A stretch of DNA of 64,000 bases from contig CAYUIE010000017.1 in assembly GCA_964444665.1 (NCBI GenBank), positions 1-64,000 on the forward strand. The letters are read 5' to 3'. The stretch is from CAYZTY01 sp964444665 (lineage in GTDB: Bacteria > Planctomycetota > Phycisphaerae > Sedimentisphaerales > CAYZTY01). Shown here piece by piece: positions 6,792 through 16,900 of the stretch (within the stretch, counting starts at the first letter, position 1; the number at the start of each line of letters is the position of its first letter). The notes beneath the pieces are model-generated. The model was not told the DNA's origin. It did no database searches and saw only the letters and a program-made list of their open reading frames with translations. The translations under genes were made by a program, and so were the position numbers.

Positions 6792-9689
6792 TTAAATAAT
6801 TCCCTGTGCACCACCTATATCCTTAACAGCTTTCAGGTAAGCTTCATAGATTCCATTATAATCTCCATGATGGGCCGCTTCAAGCCACTTATAGCATTCA
6901 CCTAATTCATCCAGCCATTTCTGTTTTCCCATATTCCTAATAACATCTTTCATTGGCTTACCCCTTCTCGGTAGTAATTTATTAAACCTTTCATTCTGCC
7001 ATATTATAGAATGTAAACCGGACGGTTTTCCAACATGTAATCTACGAGGTAATTCCCAAAGCCTTTGCCGTATACCTTTTTTGACTGCACATTTGAAGAC
7101 AAGATGGTGTTTTATCGGTTCATCAGCAACGTCGATAACAATTCCTGCTGATTTGAAAAGCTTAACTCCCGCCTTTGCTCCTCCCATTGCAACATGTGTC
7201 ACAGCGGCAAAAGCCATGCTATAACCAAAGTAAAGAGCGACCTCTTTGGCGATTAATAGCATTGAGTTTCCTATAGCTCCCAGAAGGTCAGTGAAGGTAC
7301 GGAACGCCTCGACTCTGATACTCTCAGCTACTTCAAATTCTATAATTCCCCGGTTAGCAAGTCGCCGGACAAGGTTCACTAATCCGGTCAGTTCAAGTAT
7401 CTGCTTTGCCGCCGAATAGCCCCTAAAAACATGCGGGAGGAGGGTTGCCATTAATGAAGATATTACAGCCATCTGTATCGTAATAGACAATAGGCTAAGC
7501 CCACTTGGGTCGATTGCATTAATTGGATTATTGTGAACGTACAGATATTTGTGAAGACTTTGCGGGTCTTGCGTATTACCTGCATATGGGTCGAACTTGT
7601 TAAATCTCCCATTAAGCGGATTATAATATCTAGCCCTGAGGTAATACATCTGGGCGGAGTTGTCCCATTGCTCGCCGGCGTATAACAAGCTTGTGGCCTG
7701 CGTATCTACTTTGCCGGGATGGGATGAAGCAACCGTATCATCCTGTAACAATACGCCGTAGCTGTCGTAACTGTAGTTTTCAGATATACTCACAGAATCA
7801 TCATATCTGGCAAGCTGACGCGTACTTCCGTGGCCGTCGTAGAGCAGATACTCAGTCACCCCATCCGTCGTTTGAGCAATAATGTCATCGCCAATAAGGT
7901 ACGTAGTTGTCTGCGTAACCGGTGTCTGTGGAACACCGCCGATATAATTGGTAGTTACTGTCTGCTTTTCGAGGGTTTGGGCATAGCCCGTGTGATTATA
8001 TGCATCCACAAGATATGTCGTGGTGCTCATCTGGTCGATAACGGAATCTATCGTGCGGGTGAATTGAGACAGCACGCGGACTCCATCGTCGCTATAAGTA
8101 TATTCAGCCAGTTCAACAACATTGCCCTTAGTGGTAGTAACGCTCACGAGACGATTAGCAAGGTTATAGCCATAGACAATTGTTTCTTCTATGCTTGCTG
8201 TTGAAGTAACTTTCGTGGTTTTAGTTTCAACTGAGCCGTTATCATCATAAGTGTATTCAATAGTAGTATCACCTTCCGCCCATGTTGCAGTGCTTAGATT
8301 AGTGTACTGAACATCCGCCTGTGACATGGAGTCAAAATTCTCAGGTCCGAAGAGCATCATAAAGGCAACTAACAGGCAGATGCCTTTTTTGGGCACACGC
8401 AAACGCAGGCGTGTCGGCTTACTATGACAGAACAGCAGTCTCGAAATTACCCTCTTTGTCGCCGGGCCGAACAACATCACCGGCAGAAGCACCATCGCAA
8501 TCACAAGCAGGTATCGCGACCAGACCGACGGCAGGCCCATAAAGAATGCCTGCGCGGTCCCTATTTTTTCGCCGTGGGAGTCGCTGTAATAAAAGCCTTT
8601 TCCACTCGGCTTCGCATACGCGTAATATCTTTCGTTACCATAAAGTAGACCATACACAGGACCGGAATGTATTTCTTTAGTTAGCTGGTCTGTGTTCGGG
8701 TCGTATTGATATATTGTAGTCAGCGTCTGGCCGTTAACATTAACAATCCGCTTGGTGCGATTGCCTGCCAAATCGTAGGTATATTTAGACTCATAGCCTT
8801 CTCCACCCGAGTCGGCAGTCTCGATAACCAGACGGTTAAGGTTATCATATTCATAGGTTATATCTCGGGATTCGCTTAAGGTTTCACTTAAACTATGCCT
8901 ATGGCCGTTGGCTTTGAGGGTATAATTATATGTGGCAAGACCTATGCCCCCGGTCTTCTGCTGCACTAACTCGGTCAGCCGGTTAAGGTTGTCATAGGTG
9001 TAATCGGTTCTGATTTCGTATCCTGCTGAGCCGTCCAGTTCAAGATCCATATAATCACGATTACCGACAGCGTCATAGTAGTACGTAGCTGTTTCCGAAG
9101 CAGTCTGCACCTGTAAGAGTCGCCCGATTTTGTCATAGAGGTAATTAGCATCTGTATTGGAACTGTAGGTTCGAGTTTTTTGGTTGGTTATTGGATTGTA
9201 TTCATAGTTGATCACTCCCTGTGGCGAATCTACGCTTAGCAGCTTGCCTTCGGAGTCATATTCATAAGTCGTAGTACCATAGCTATCGATAACCTGCGAC
9301 TTTCTACCGAGGTTGTCATAAATGTACTGAACTACCTCACAAGGGTCGTTCACGTCATAATGACCCTCGTCAAGATAATATTTCTTATATTCGAGCAGGC
9401 CCCGCGGGTCATATTCGAAGCCGGTCACCTGGCCTTTGAAATCCTTCGCAAAGTAAAGTCGGCCAAACTCATCATATTCCTTTATTTCAGTCGCACCGCC
9501 GGGCAGCGTTCGCAATGTCTGATTATGCAAATGGTCGTAAGTAAACTTTGTTTCTCTCCCCTTAGGGTCTCGTTGCAGCACCATATTGCCGTGAACATCG
9601 TATTCGTATTCGTAACACGGCTCGATCCACTGCTCACTGCACGGGTCAAACACAACAGGCAGCCAAACCTTCCTTAACCTCCCCGCCAC
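6792..9689 (-). CDS. Headless RHS fragment B with basic C-terminal toxin-like domain
   Basis: 965 residues from a GTG. The frame stays open a further 43 codons upstream to 9818 and is still YD-repeat sequence (YVGYDRLGRKEW), so this is the 3' part of a larger gene without its own start. YD repeats are interrupted at about 385-450 by two hydrophobic segments (YLLVIAMVLLPVMLFGP and GICLLVAFMMLFGP). The RHS core ends in DPSG near 728. The tip of about 235 residues has hydrophobic helices near 735-755 and 830-850, then a basic end beginning IKHHLVFKC near 858 and rich in Arg, Lys, Trp and His. The HH and basic character suggest a nuclease, but no complete HNH pattern is visible. A double-CXXCG gene follows after 26 bp. 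Confidence 0.75.
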   Translation of the reverse strand: MAGRLRKVWLPVVFDPCSEQWIEPCYEYEYDVHGNMVLQRDPKGRETKFTYDHLHNQTLRTLPGGATEIKEYDEFGRLYFAKDFKGQVTGFEYDPRGLLEYKKYYLDEGHYDVNDPCEVVQYIYDNLGRKSQVIDSYGTTTYEYDSEGKLLSVDSPQGVINYEYNPITNQKTRTYSSNTDANYLYDKIGRLLQVQTASETATYYYDAVGNRDYMDLELDGSAGYEIRTDYTYDNLNRLTELVQQKTGGIGLATYNYTLKANGHRHSLSETLSESRDITYEYDNLNRLVIETADSGGEGYESKYTYDLAGNRTKRIVNVNGQTLTTIYQYDPNTDQLTKEIHSGPVYGLLYGNERYYAYAKPSGKGFYYSDSHGEKIGTAQAFFMGLPSVWSRYLLVIAMVLLPVMLFGPATKRVISRLLFCHSKPTRLRLRVPKKGICLLVAFMMLFGPENFDSMSQADVQYTNLSTATWAEGDTTIEYTYDDNGSVETKTTKVTSTASIEETIVYGYNLANRLVSVTTTKGNVVELAEYTYSDDGVRVLSQFTRTIDSVIDQMSTTTYLVDAYNHTGYAQTLEKQTVTTNYIGGVPQTPVTQTTTYLIGDDIIAQTTDGVTEYLLYDGHGSTRQLARYDDSVSISENYSYDSYGVLLQDDTVASSHPGKVDTQATSLLYAGEQWDNSAQMYYLRARYYNPLNGRFNKFDPYAGNTQDPQSLHKYLYVHNNPINAIDPSGLSLLSITIQMAVISSLMATLLPHVFRGYSAAKQILELTGLVNLVRRLANRGIIEFEVAESIRVEAFRTFTDLLGAIGNSMLLIAKEVALYFGYSMAFAAVTHVAMGGAKAGVKLFKSAGIVIDVADEPIKHHLVFKCAVKKGIRQRLWELPRRLHVGKPSGLHSIIWQNERFNKLLPRRGKPMKDVIRNMGKQKWLDELGECYKWLEAAHHGDYNGIYEAYLKAVKDIGGAQGII

Positions 9690-9836
9690 ATCGTATTCGA
9701 ACCAGCGGATTTCACACGGGTCAAGTATATTGGCGTCGGGCTGGGCGGTGATTTGCGACTGCCATTCCTTTCTGCCAAGCCTGTCATAGCCGACATATGG
9801 TTTCCGTTTTAAGGTATGTTAGGTGAATTGAAAATA

Positions 9837-9925
9837 CTTTTGCTGCCTGCGGTTCGGATATTAATTTACGTTCGCCGAAGGCGAAGTAATTTCGGTTTCC
9901 TCATCGCGGCCTTCGACAGCAAAAG
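9837..9925. repeat. Dispersed palindromic element, copy 2, upstream of RHS fragment B
   Basis: This is the most complete copy. Terminal inverted arms CTTTTGCTG (9837-9845) and CAGCAAAAG (9917-9925) enclose CTGCGGTTCGG, the hairpin TTCGCCGAAGGCGAA at 9871-9885, and CTCATCGCGGCC. It lies 12 bp beyond the stop codon that ends the open RHS frame of fragment B. With 971-1054 it is the second case of this element at an RHS 5' breakpoint. Confidence 0.75.
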
Positions 9926-10004
9926 AATATTACATAATAGACGTTATATATTAATATCAAAGTCTAAATTTAACTTAATAGTGTGAATGGCTATTAATTA
10001 TCAT

Positions 10005-10268
10005 TCAATCTTGTATAAAGTTTTGGGTTGGTGTAATAGATGATTTTTCATTGGATTTATTTACAGATTTATGCTTTCTATCGAAAACCATACCTAGCAA
10101 AGCAATTATCCAAACAACCGCGAATCCTTCTATTCCATAATATAAAGCAACAGAATGAATCTCCTTCTGTGATGAACCGAGTTCTGTTTGTGTTGAAAGA
10201 CCCCAGAGTGCCGCAAAAATTCCTATAAGAATTGAAAAAATAAAAATAATAGTCAATTTTTTAATCAT
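10005..10268 (-). CDS. Small two-TM protein downstream of the giant RHS gene
   Basis: 87 residues: an N-terminal TM segment (LTIIFIFSILIGIFAALWGL), a short loop, a second TM (GFAVVWIIALLGMVF), then a polar basic tail. It overlaps the end of the 208-residue gene by 8 bp, so the two are translationally coupled. It is probably part of the immunity unit of the giant toxin, or an accessory membrane subunit of it. No family recognised. Confidence 0.55.
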   Translation of the reverse strand: MIKKLTIIFIFSILIGIFAALWGLSTQTELGSSQKEIHSVALYYGIEGFAVVWIIALLGMVFDRKHKSVNKSNEKSSITPTQNFIQD

Positions 10269-10887
10269 CGGACTTCTTTCGAATGGAAGCTATACCTATC
10301 CATATTCCAAATGGCAAACAGAACAGCGAACATGGAAGCAACAATCGGAAAAACCATAAGTAAAGTGGATCGGTCAAAACTAAACTTCTCTCCCCTGAAG
10401 GGCTAAACTTAAAAATACGGGTATTTACCAGAGTATTTTTGAGTTTGTAGGTATTATCACTTCCATCGCGGCGGTCTTCTTTTCTTGCAATTTTATAAAG
10501 ACGATTATAGGCATCATTGTCTTTAGACTGAGTAACCACATTGCCGAACATATCAAATATAAAATACTTGTCATCTATAGATGCAAAGTGTATTTGGTTA
10601 TCCTTGATCTGGATTTGGCCACCACGGCCAGCTTTCACAAACCATCCTTTTAGTAAACTTCCATCACTATCAAAAATCTGCATGCGATGGTAAGCTCCTG
10701 TATAACAATATATACTTCCTTCTTCATCTACATCATAGCTACCCACATTACTAAGCGGGAATCGTATCTTCGTAGAATACATGCTGGCGCCTATGACACT
10801 CAATCCTTCACACACAATAGCAATGCCGAATCCAATAAGTGTAATCATAGCGAGTATACCTGCAAACAACTTTGCTATGTCTTTCAT
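10261..10887 (-). CDS. Membrane protein with NHL/propeller-like loop, candidate immunity protein of the giant RHS toxin
   Basis: 208 residues. A TM segment at about 9-35 and another at about 176-200 (LLLPCSLFCLPFGIWIGIA) flank a loop of about 140 residues. The loop contains patterns such as VDEEGSIYCY, MQIFDSDGSLLKGWF and YFIFDMFGNVV, which resemble blades of NHL-type beta-propellers. GGGGA precedes the ATG. It starts 100 bp after the stop of the 19-kb RHS gene on the same strand and overlaps the 87-residue membrane gene. By position it should be the immunity protein for the toxin tip of the giant. The propeller-like reading is based on a few motifs only. Confidence 0.55.
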   Translation of the reverse strand: MKDIAKLFAGILAMITLIGFGIAIVCEGLSVIGASMYSTKIRFPLSNVGSYDVDEEGSIYCYTGAYHRMQIFDSDGSLLKGWFVKAGRGGQIQIKDNQIHFASIDDKYFIFDMFGNVVTQSKDNDAYNRLYKIARKEDRRDGSDNTYKLKNTLVNTRIFKFSPSGERSLVLTDPLYLWFFRLLLPCSLFCLPFGIWIGIASIRKKSDD

Positions 10888-10987
10888 TTGATTTCCCCAA
10901 TCATTAAATATCGAAATCTAGTATATGAATACAATTAGCACTGACACTAAAATCAATCCATACTAAACTACTCATAGGAAGATAACC

Positions 10988-13900
10988 TTAGAAAGGAACC
11001 TCTATATCTCGGCCATCCTCTTCAGGTGCAATCTGTTCATAGAAAATGTAACTCGCAGTTACCTTATCGGATGGGCCGAAGGTCGAGTAACCAGGGCTAA
11101 GACTAAAACCAAAAGAATTACCCGCAGCACCCCATAAAGTTACTGAAGCATCGTCACTAAACGTCTTAGCTGTAAATGAAGTCAGCGCGTTTGAAAATCT
11201 CGTCACCATCTCGGAAGGAATGGCGCCAGCCAATTCATTCTGTCGACGTAAAAATGCGCTATGCAGTTTTGGCAAAAAGACTTGGAGATTGTTTAGCATC
11301 TTCTGTCTTACATTTGATGGAATAAGAGATAACGAGAATGTTACAGCTCTGCCTCTACCTTCATACCTCTGTGAACTTGCCGTATTAAAGGCTAACCCTA
11401 TGTTTAATAATGATGCACCAAAATGTGAATTTGTTGTAGGACCACCGAAACCAAATGCAGCAACTTCTCCACTATTTCTTCCAATAGCTACTTCGGCACC
11501 ACCGGCAAATCCCAACTCGAGGGGCATTTTAACATTGCCACCTGAACCTATAGTTAATGCTGAAACTGTAGCACCGGCCTCAATCCCTTGGTAAATATCG
11601 TGTGCAACTGTCAATCCCATGAAAGTTTTAACAAATGGCTTGGCACTTCTAACATATCCACCGGCCCATGTGTTAAAGGCAATCATTCGAATAGAAACAA
11701 CGGATATTGTCTCTGAAAGACTAAATCTTCCAGACGGATCAGTCATATTAACTGGATTACTGTGACAATACAGATACTTGTGTAAAGATTGTGGGTCGAC
11801 TTTATTACCCCTATAATAATCAATTTGGTTAAGTGTGCCGGTTGGATAGTTATACCAACGAGAACGCAAATTATCAAGTCCGGAATCAAAATCACGCCAT
11901 TCACCCGAGTAAAGCAAACTCGTAGCAGGTGTTACTGAGTTTATGATATTTCCGTATGCATCGTAGTGGAAAGTCTGGCCGGTAATTAAGGCTCCGGAAC
12001 TATCCGCCATTTGCCTTACTGACCCATGACCATCATATAATAAATATACCGGATTTGCAGAGCCCACGGCCTGGGCGTAAACATCTGAACCTACAATATA
12101 AACAACGGGATCTGTGCCGGTTTTTACTTCCTTTAGGACTTGAGAATATCCAGTGTGATTATACGGGTCGATAAGATAGTTAATCGGTTCAAGACTTCCA
12201 ATTTTCTTCTCGATGCGAATGCCATCAGGATTGTATTTATAAGTTATTGTCGGATTGGAACCGACCGTAACCGAATCAAGACGGTTCTGCAAATTGTAAG
12301 TATAAGTATTTACTGTGCCGTTGTCGGCCTGAGTTAATGAGCCATTATCATCATACTGATATTGAACCAGTATATTAGTTCCTGCCGGGTCCGATGTTTC
12401 CTTAAGAAGCTGGTCATTGGTGTTATAGTGATAGTAAATATCATTACCATCGAGAGTGTCAATTATCCTATTACCAACCAAATCATAGGTGTATGATTGG
12501 CTATAATCATCCGAAGTCCCCGGCGCATCGTAAGTCTCGCTTAATAGACGATTCAAATCATCATATCCCCACGTGATATTAGTCTGCTGGCCGGCAAAGG
12601 TCTCGGTTACCAATTCTCGCTGACCATCGTCGGCAAGTCCATAAACAAAACTGCTTAATACTTCACTTAAAGAATTTTCATTTGTAAGCTCAGTTAATCT
12701 GTTAAGCGAGTCATAGTTATAAACGGTACAACCGCCGTTTGGATAACATATCCAGTCCAGTGCCCCAACCTCATTATAGCCATAATCAAATATTTCATTA
12801 GTAGCAACACCATTGTACTTTTGAACTGTAACGACCGAGAGCCTACCTAATGCATCATAGGCATATTTAACTTCGGTATCGCTGCCATCGGCTGGCGTTC
12901 GTACAAACTGTCGTCTACCGGTGATATCGTTGTAAGAGTAAGCAATCTCACCCTGCGGCGAAGTTAATAAAGTTACCCTATTTTCTACATCATACTGGTA
13001 ACCATATTCGTCACCATCTATCAGAACTGAAATTCTTCGTCCAAGGTTGTCGTAATTGTATTGAATATTAGGCTCAGCGTTTTCAGGATAATTAGCGAGA
13101 TATTCAGCTTTACTATTATAGTATCGCGCATATTCCAATAGACCTTTCTGATTGTAATCGAATATAGCAACCTGCCCCTCAAAATCTTCAGCGTAATTAA
13201 TTCTGCCGTATTCATCGTACTCCTTGATTTCCTTCTGGCCTAACGGTAGTGTTCTTGAGGTTAATCGATTCAGTTCATTATAAGTAAACTGTGTCTGCCG
13301 TCCTTTGGCATCAGTAATGCTAATCAGGTTTCCGTGATTGTCATACTCGTAATCATAGGCCGGGTTCTTCATGTTGTTACTATCTTCCGGGTCTTCGACC
13401 TCCGGCAATATAACCGCGGTCGCACGACCTGCCGAATCGTACTCAAACACCTTGCCGATAGCGTAGTTCGGGTCTTCTTCCGCCGTTTGCTTTGACTCAA
13501 ATGTCTTTCTACCTAATCCATCATAATCGATATGTACATAAGTTACCGGATTTTGAGCCGTGGCCGGGAATGTCGTTTTAATCACTCTTCCGAGGGTATC
13601 ATAATCGAACGAGGTTGTGTTTTCTCGAGCGTCCTTTACCCAATCGCGTCTTGTACCTTCATAATGAGTTTCTGTTATCGTTTCATCGGTCGTACCGGGC
13701 AGCGTTTTAACTAATGTTTGCTTGCCGGCCGTATCGTAAATATATTCGTTTATACAATGCTCAATACCGGTCTCATCCTGCTGATAGATTTTTGAAACCC
13801 TTCCAGCGGTGTCGTATATTGTTCGGCTGTAAGACAGCTCGCCCTGCGTTGGATGGCCGGCAATCGGCAGCAGGCCATCGTTTGCTGTCCAGCCGATATT

Positions 13901-16900
13901 CGTCGGCTGGCTGCCTGTACCATCCCAGGCATTAGCCACTGTTGCTACTGGATTTACGGTCTTGCCAACAATTACATCATCGACTACGAGGTCCACCAAG
14001 CTAATTTGGATGCCTGCCCATCGGCGGGTCTCGACCGCCCTGCCGAGCGAGTCATAGACAGTTTCGGTGCCGGCCGGCAGATTCGGATCGCACGGGTCAT
14101 AGGGCCCAACGGTAACCAGCATCCGGCTCTCGTTATCGTAGAGGTTTTGCGTGGTTGTAAGCAGCTGGAAGTCCCAGTGGTCGGTAACAAATACCGGCTT
14201 ATATGTGCTGGTCTCGACGAGGTTGCCAAGCTCATCATAATCATAAAGCGTTAAAATCCCGTATTCATCAGGCAGGTGCTGGCCCTCGACGGTATCAGGC
14301 TTTCCGATATCATTGTAGGTAGTCTGGCTCAGCACGAGTTCGCTTACAAGGTCGTTTTCATTGTAAGGATTCTCGTCATCTATCAGACGTCTTGTCCTTA
14401 CTACACGTCCTTCCTCGTCATATTCCGTGACTGTAAAGACATAAAGGTCGGGATTTACGCCTGAAGTCTGCAGGTCGTCCCATTCGTACCAGGACTCAGT
14501 CTGGTTGCCTTTGTCATCGTAATAGAAATGCTGGATATAATTCGGCTCTTCACCCAGGTTGAACGGCTCGCTTATTTGATAAGGCTGGTCGGGCGAATTG
14601 CTTAAGCCTTCATTGTAAACATATCTTGTAACAACGGTAGCAAGGACTTGCTGTGGGTCAACTTTGTGAATTTCTTCCAGCCGGTTTTTGCCGTCGTAGT
14701 CATATTCCGTTTGCTCAATATGCTTTATATAACTGAAAATATCCTTATTTTGATAACCGTTTGTATAATCATCTTGAACATCCATAAAGATTCGCGTTAG
14801 GGTCAACATATTATCTTCATCATAACTGTTGACGGTAACTACAGCCACGTCTTCGGTTGGATTATCCGGATTCGGCACAAGGTGCCAGCTTGCAATGAGA
14901 TTACCGCTGGAATCATAGTGATTATGTGTTTCATTCAGCTCCGGATCGATAACTTTGATAGTCCTTCCTCTGCTGTCATATTCATATTGCGTTGTGCTGA
15001 AACCGGCATCCATCGGCACATTGATGGCGGTGGGTTTATCGGGATTACGGCTGTCGTTGTACTCGTATGTAGTAGTCTGGCTTTTGGCATTGGTTACTGA
15101 AATTACATTTCCACGCGTATTATATTCATATATTGTCACGTTGTCGGAACGGTCGGTAACAGTTTCGGTATTGCCAATAATATCGTGTTTGATTTCGATT
15201 TCATTGCCTTTGGCATCGATTACCTTTTGCAATCGGCCGGAATAGTCATATATATATCGTATTGGGTATAAACCACGGCTGTCTTGAATTGCGGTTATAT
15301 AATGGTCAACAGGTGGATGTAATTCATCTGAGTAAACATAAGTGGTATGCTCATAACGCGGATTGCCGGGATTATCAGGGTCATCTTCGTAAACAAGCTT
15401 AGAGACTTTCACTAAGTTGCCATAGTCGTCATATTCGTACATTAAGCTGGGATATGCCGGATTGTCGCCCGGTGCTTTAATCGATGTGATGTAACCGGTA
15501 GTCGGGTCGCGATAAATATCGATAGACCCGATTGTCTCATAGCTGCCCAAGCCATCCGGCCGCAGGTGCTGAATGCCGATTGGCTTCATGCCCTCAGGAT
15601 TAGAAGAACCTCCATAATCGAATACAATCTTCTCATCATTAGCAGTTTCAATAAAGTCCAAATAAGGCTTACCAAAAGATTCAAATCGAAAATAATTATC
15701 ACCCAAACCACTTACTGTTTGTAAACCATAAGTGTTTCTTTTGATGTGGTATTTTGTACCGTCGGATGTCTCGAGTACAAAACCTGGAAAATCGTGCAGA
15801 CTCAAATTCACCGCCATACCAGTAACCGACGGCCGGAACAAATCACTGCCGCCAATTATCCAATATTTGCCAACATAAGGTCCGCCATAAACCAGCATAC
15901 ACGCAGGTTCAGGTGTTAGTTTAGCCTCCACGCCTTCAGGGGCGTCATACATAACCATCCAATTCGCTTGGCCAAGACCATCGCACGGCTGAAACCTCGG
16001 GACAAAAGTAGCTCGCGTTCCATCAGGTAAAGTAAGCGTAACATCCCGGTCAAAGTCTCCACCGCAACGTATGTTAACAATATTACTACTTCCATAATCA
16101 TATACATCTACACGAGTTTCATTCAGCTTGATATCCATATCAGCAAAGGAGTAAGTCCAGCCATAACCAAAATCGCCGGCGTTATTCCTACTAAGGCTGT
16201 CATAGCTGCGGACCACTCGAATAGGGAATCCTCCGACAGGTATGACAGTGTCTTCCTGAGAGAATTTGACATTACCCACCTTGAGCGGGCAATCCAGCAC
16301 AATCAATACATCATCATGTTTTACTAAACCGTGGCATTTGACTGTCAACAGCAAACGATAAGAACCATTTTTGATGGTCGAAAAGTCCAAAGTGCCGAAT
16401 GATTCAGCCGTACTGCCGGAACCGACTGAAGCATTTCTAAAACCATTTTCATCCCTCGGCCCTGGTGTTACATTTTTAACGAAGTAGGTCGGGTCCCAAT
16501 CATAAGTGTCAAATCGACCGGGTCTTTCTACATCTACTTCGTAAACTTCTATCTTATAATACACATCATCCGGAAAAACACTATGATATGCAAAACCTTC
16601 AAGATTATTATAAAGCCCCTCAGTTATCGTTGGTCTGACTTTTGTTGGTACCTTATACATATCAACTTCAAAGTCGGTTTCAATAATTTCTGCTTTCAAG
16701 TTGTCCTGAGTCATATTAGCGGCAACGTTAAATGAAACTTTAGCCTGGTCACTGCCGGCAGTTAAAATGGCCTGGTAGGAACCATCCGACATAACATTGA
16801 AATCAGGTAGTTGACCAATAATCGAGACGGTATTGCCATCGCCACCTGTACTGTAAACAGTTGGGATTTCCAAAGTCCAACTCTGCGAAAAATTCAAACT

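Noticed and set aside
34..9818. All RHS fragments being one gene broken by sequencing errors
   Set aside because: The fragments overlap in content: the same YD-repeat region occurs in B, C and E, and the same core end in B, C and D. They are also separated by full small genes and terminators, so frameshifts cannot explain them.
13714..14254. Plus- and minus-strand frames of 60-130 codons inside the giant RHS gene
   Set aside because: They are antisense or alternate-frame shadows of repetitive RHS coding DNA, with no start signals or domain likeness.
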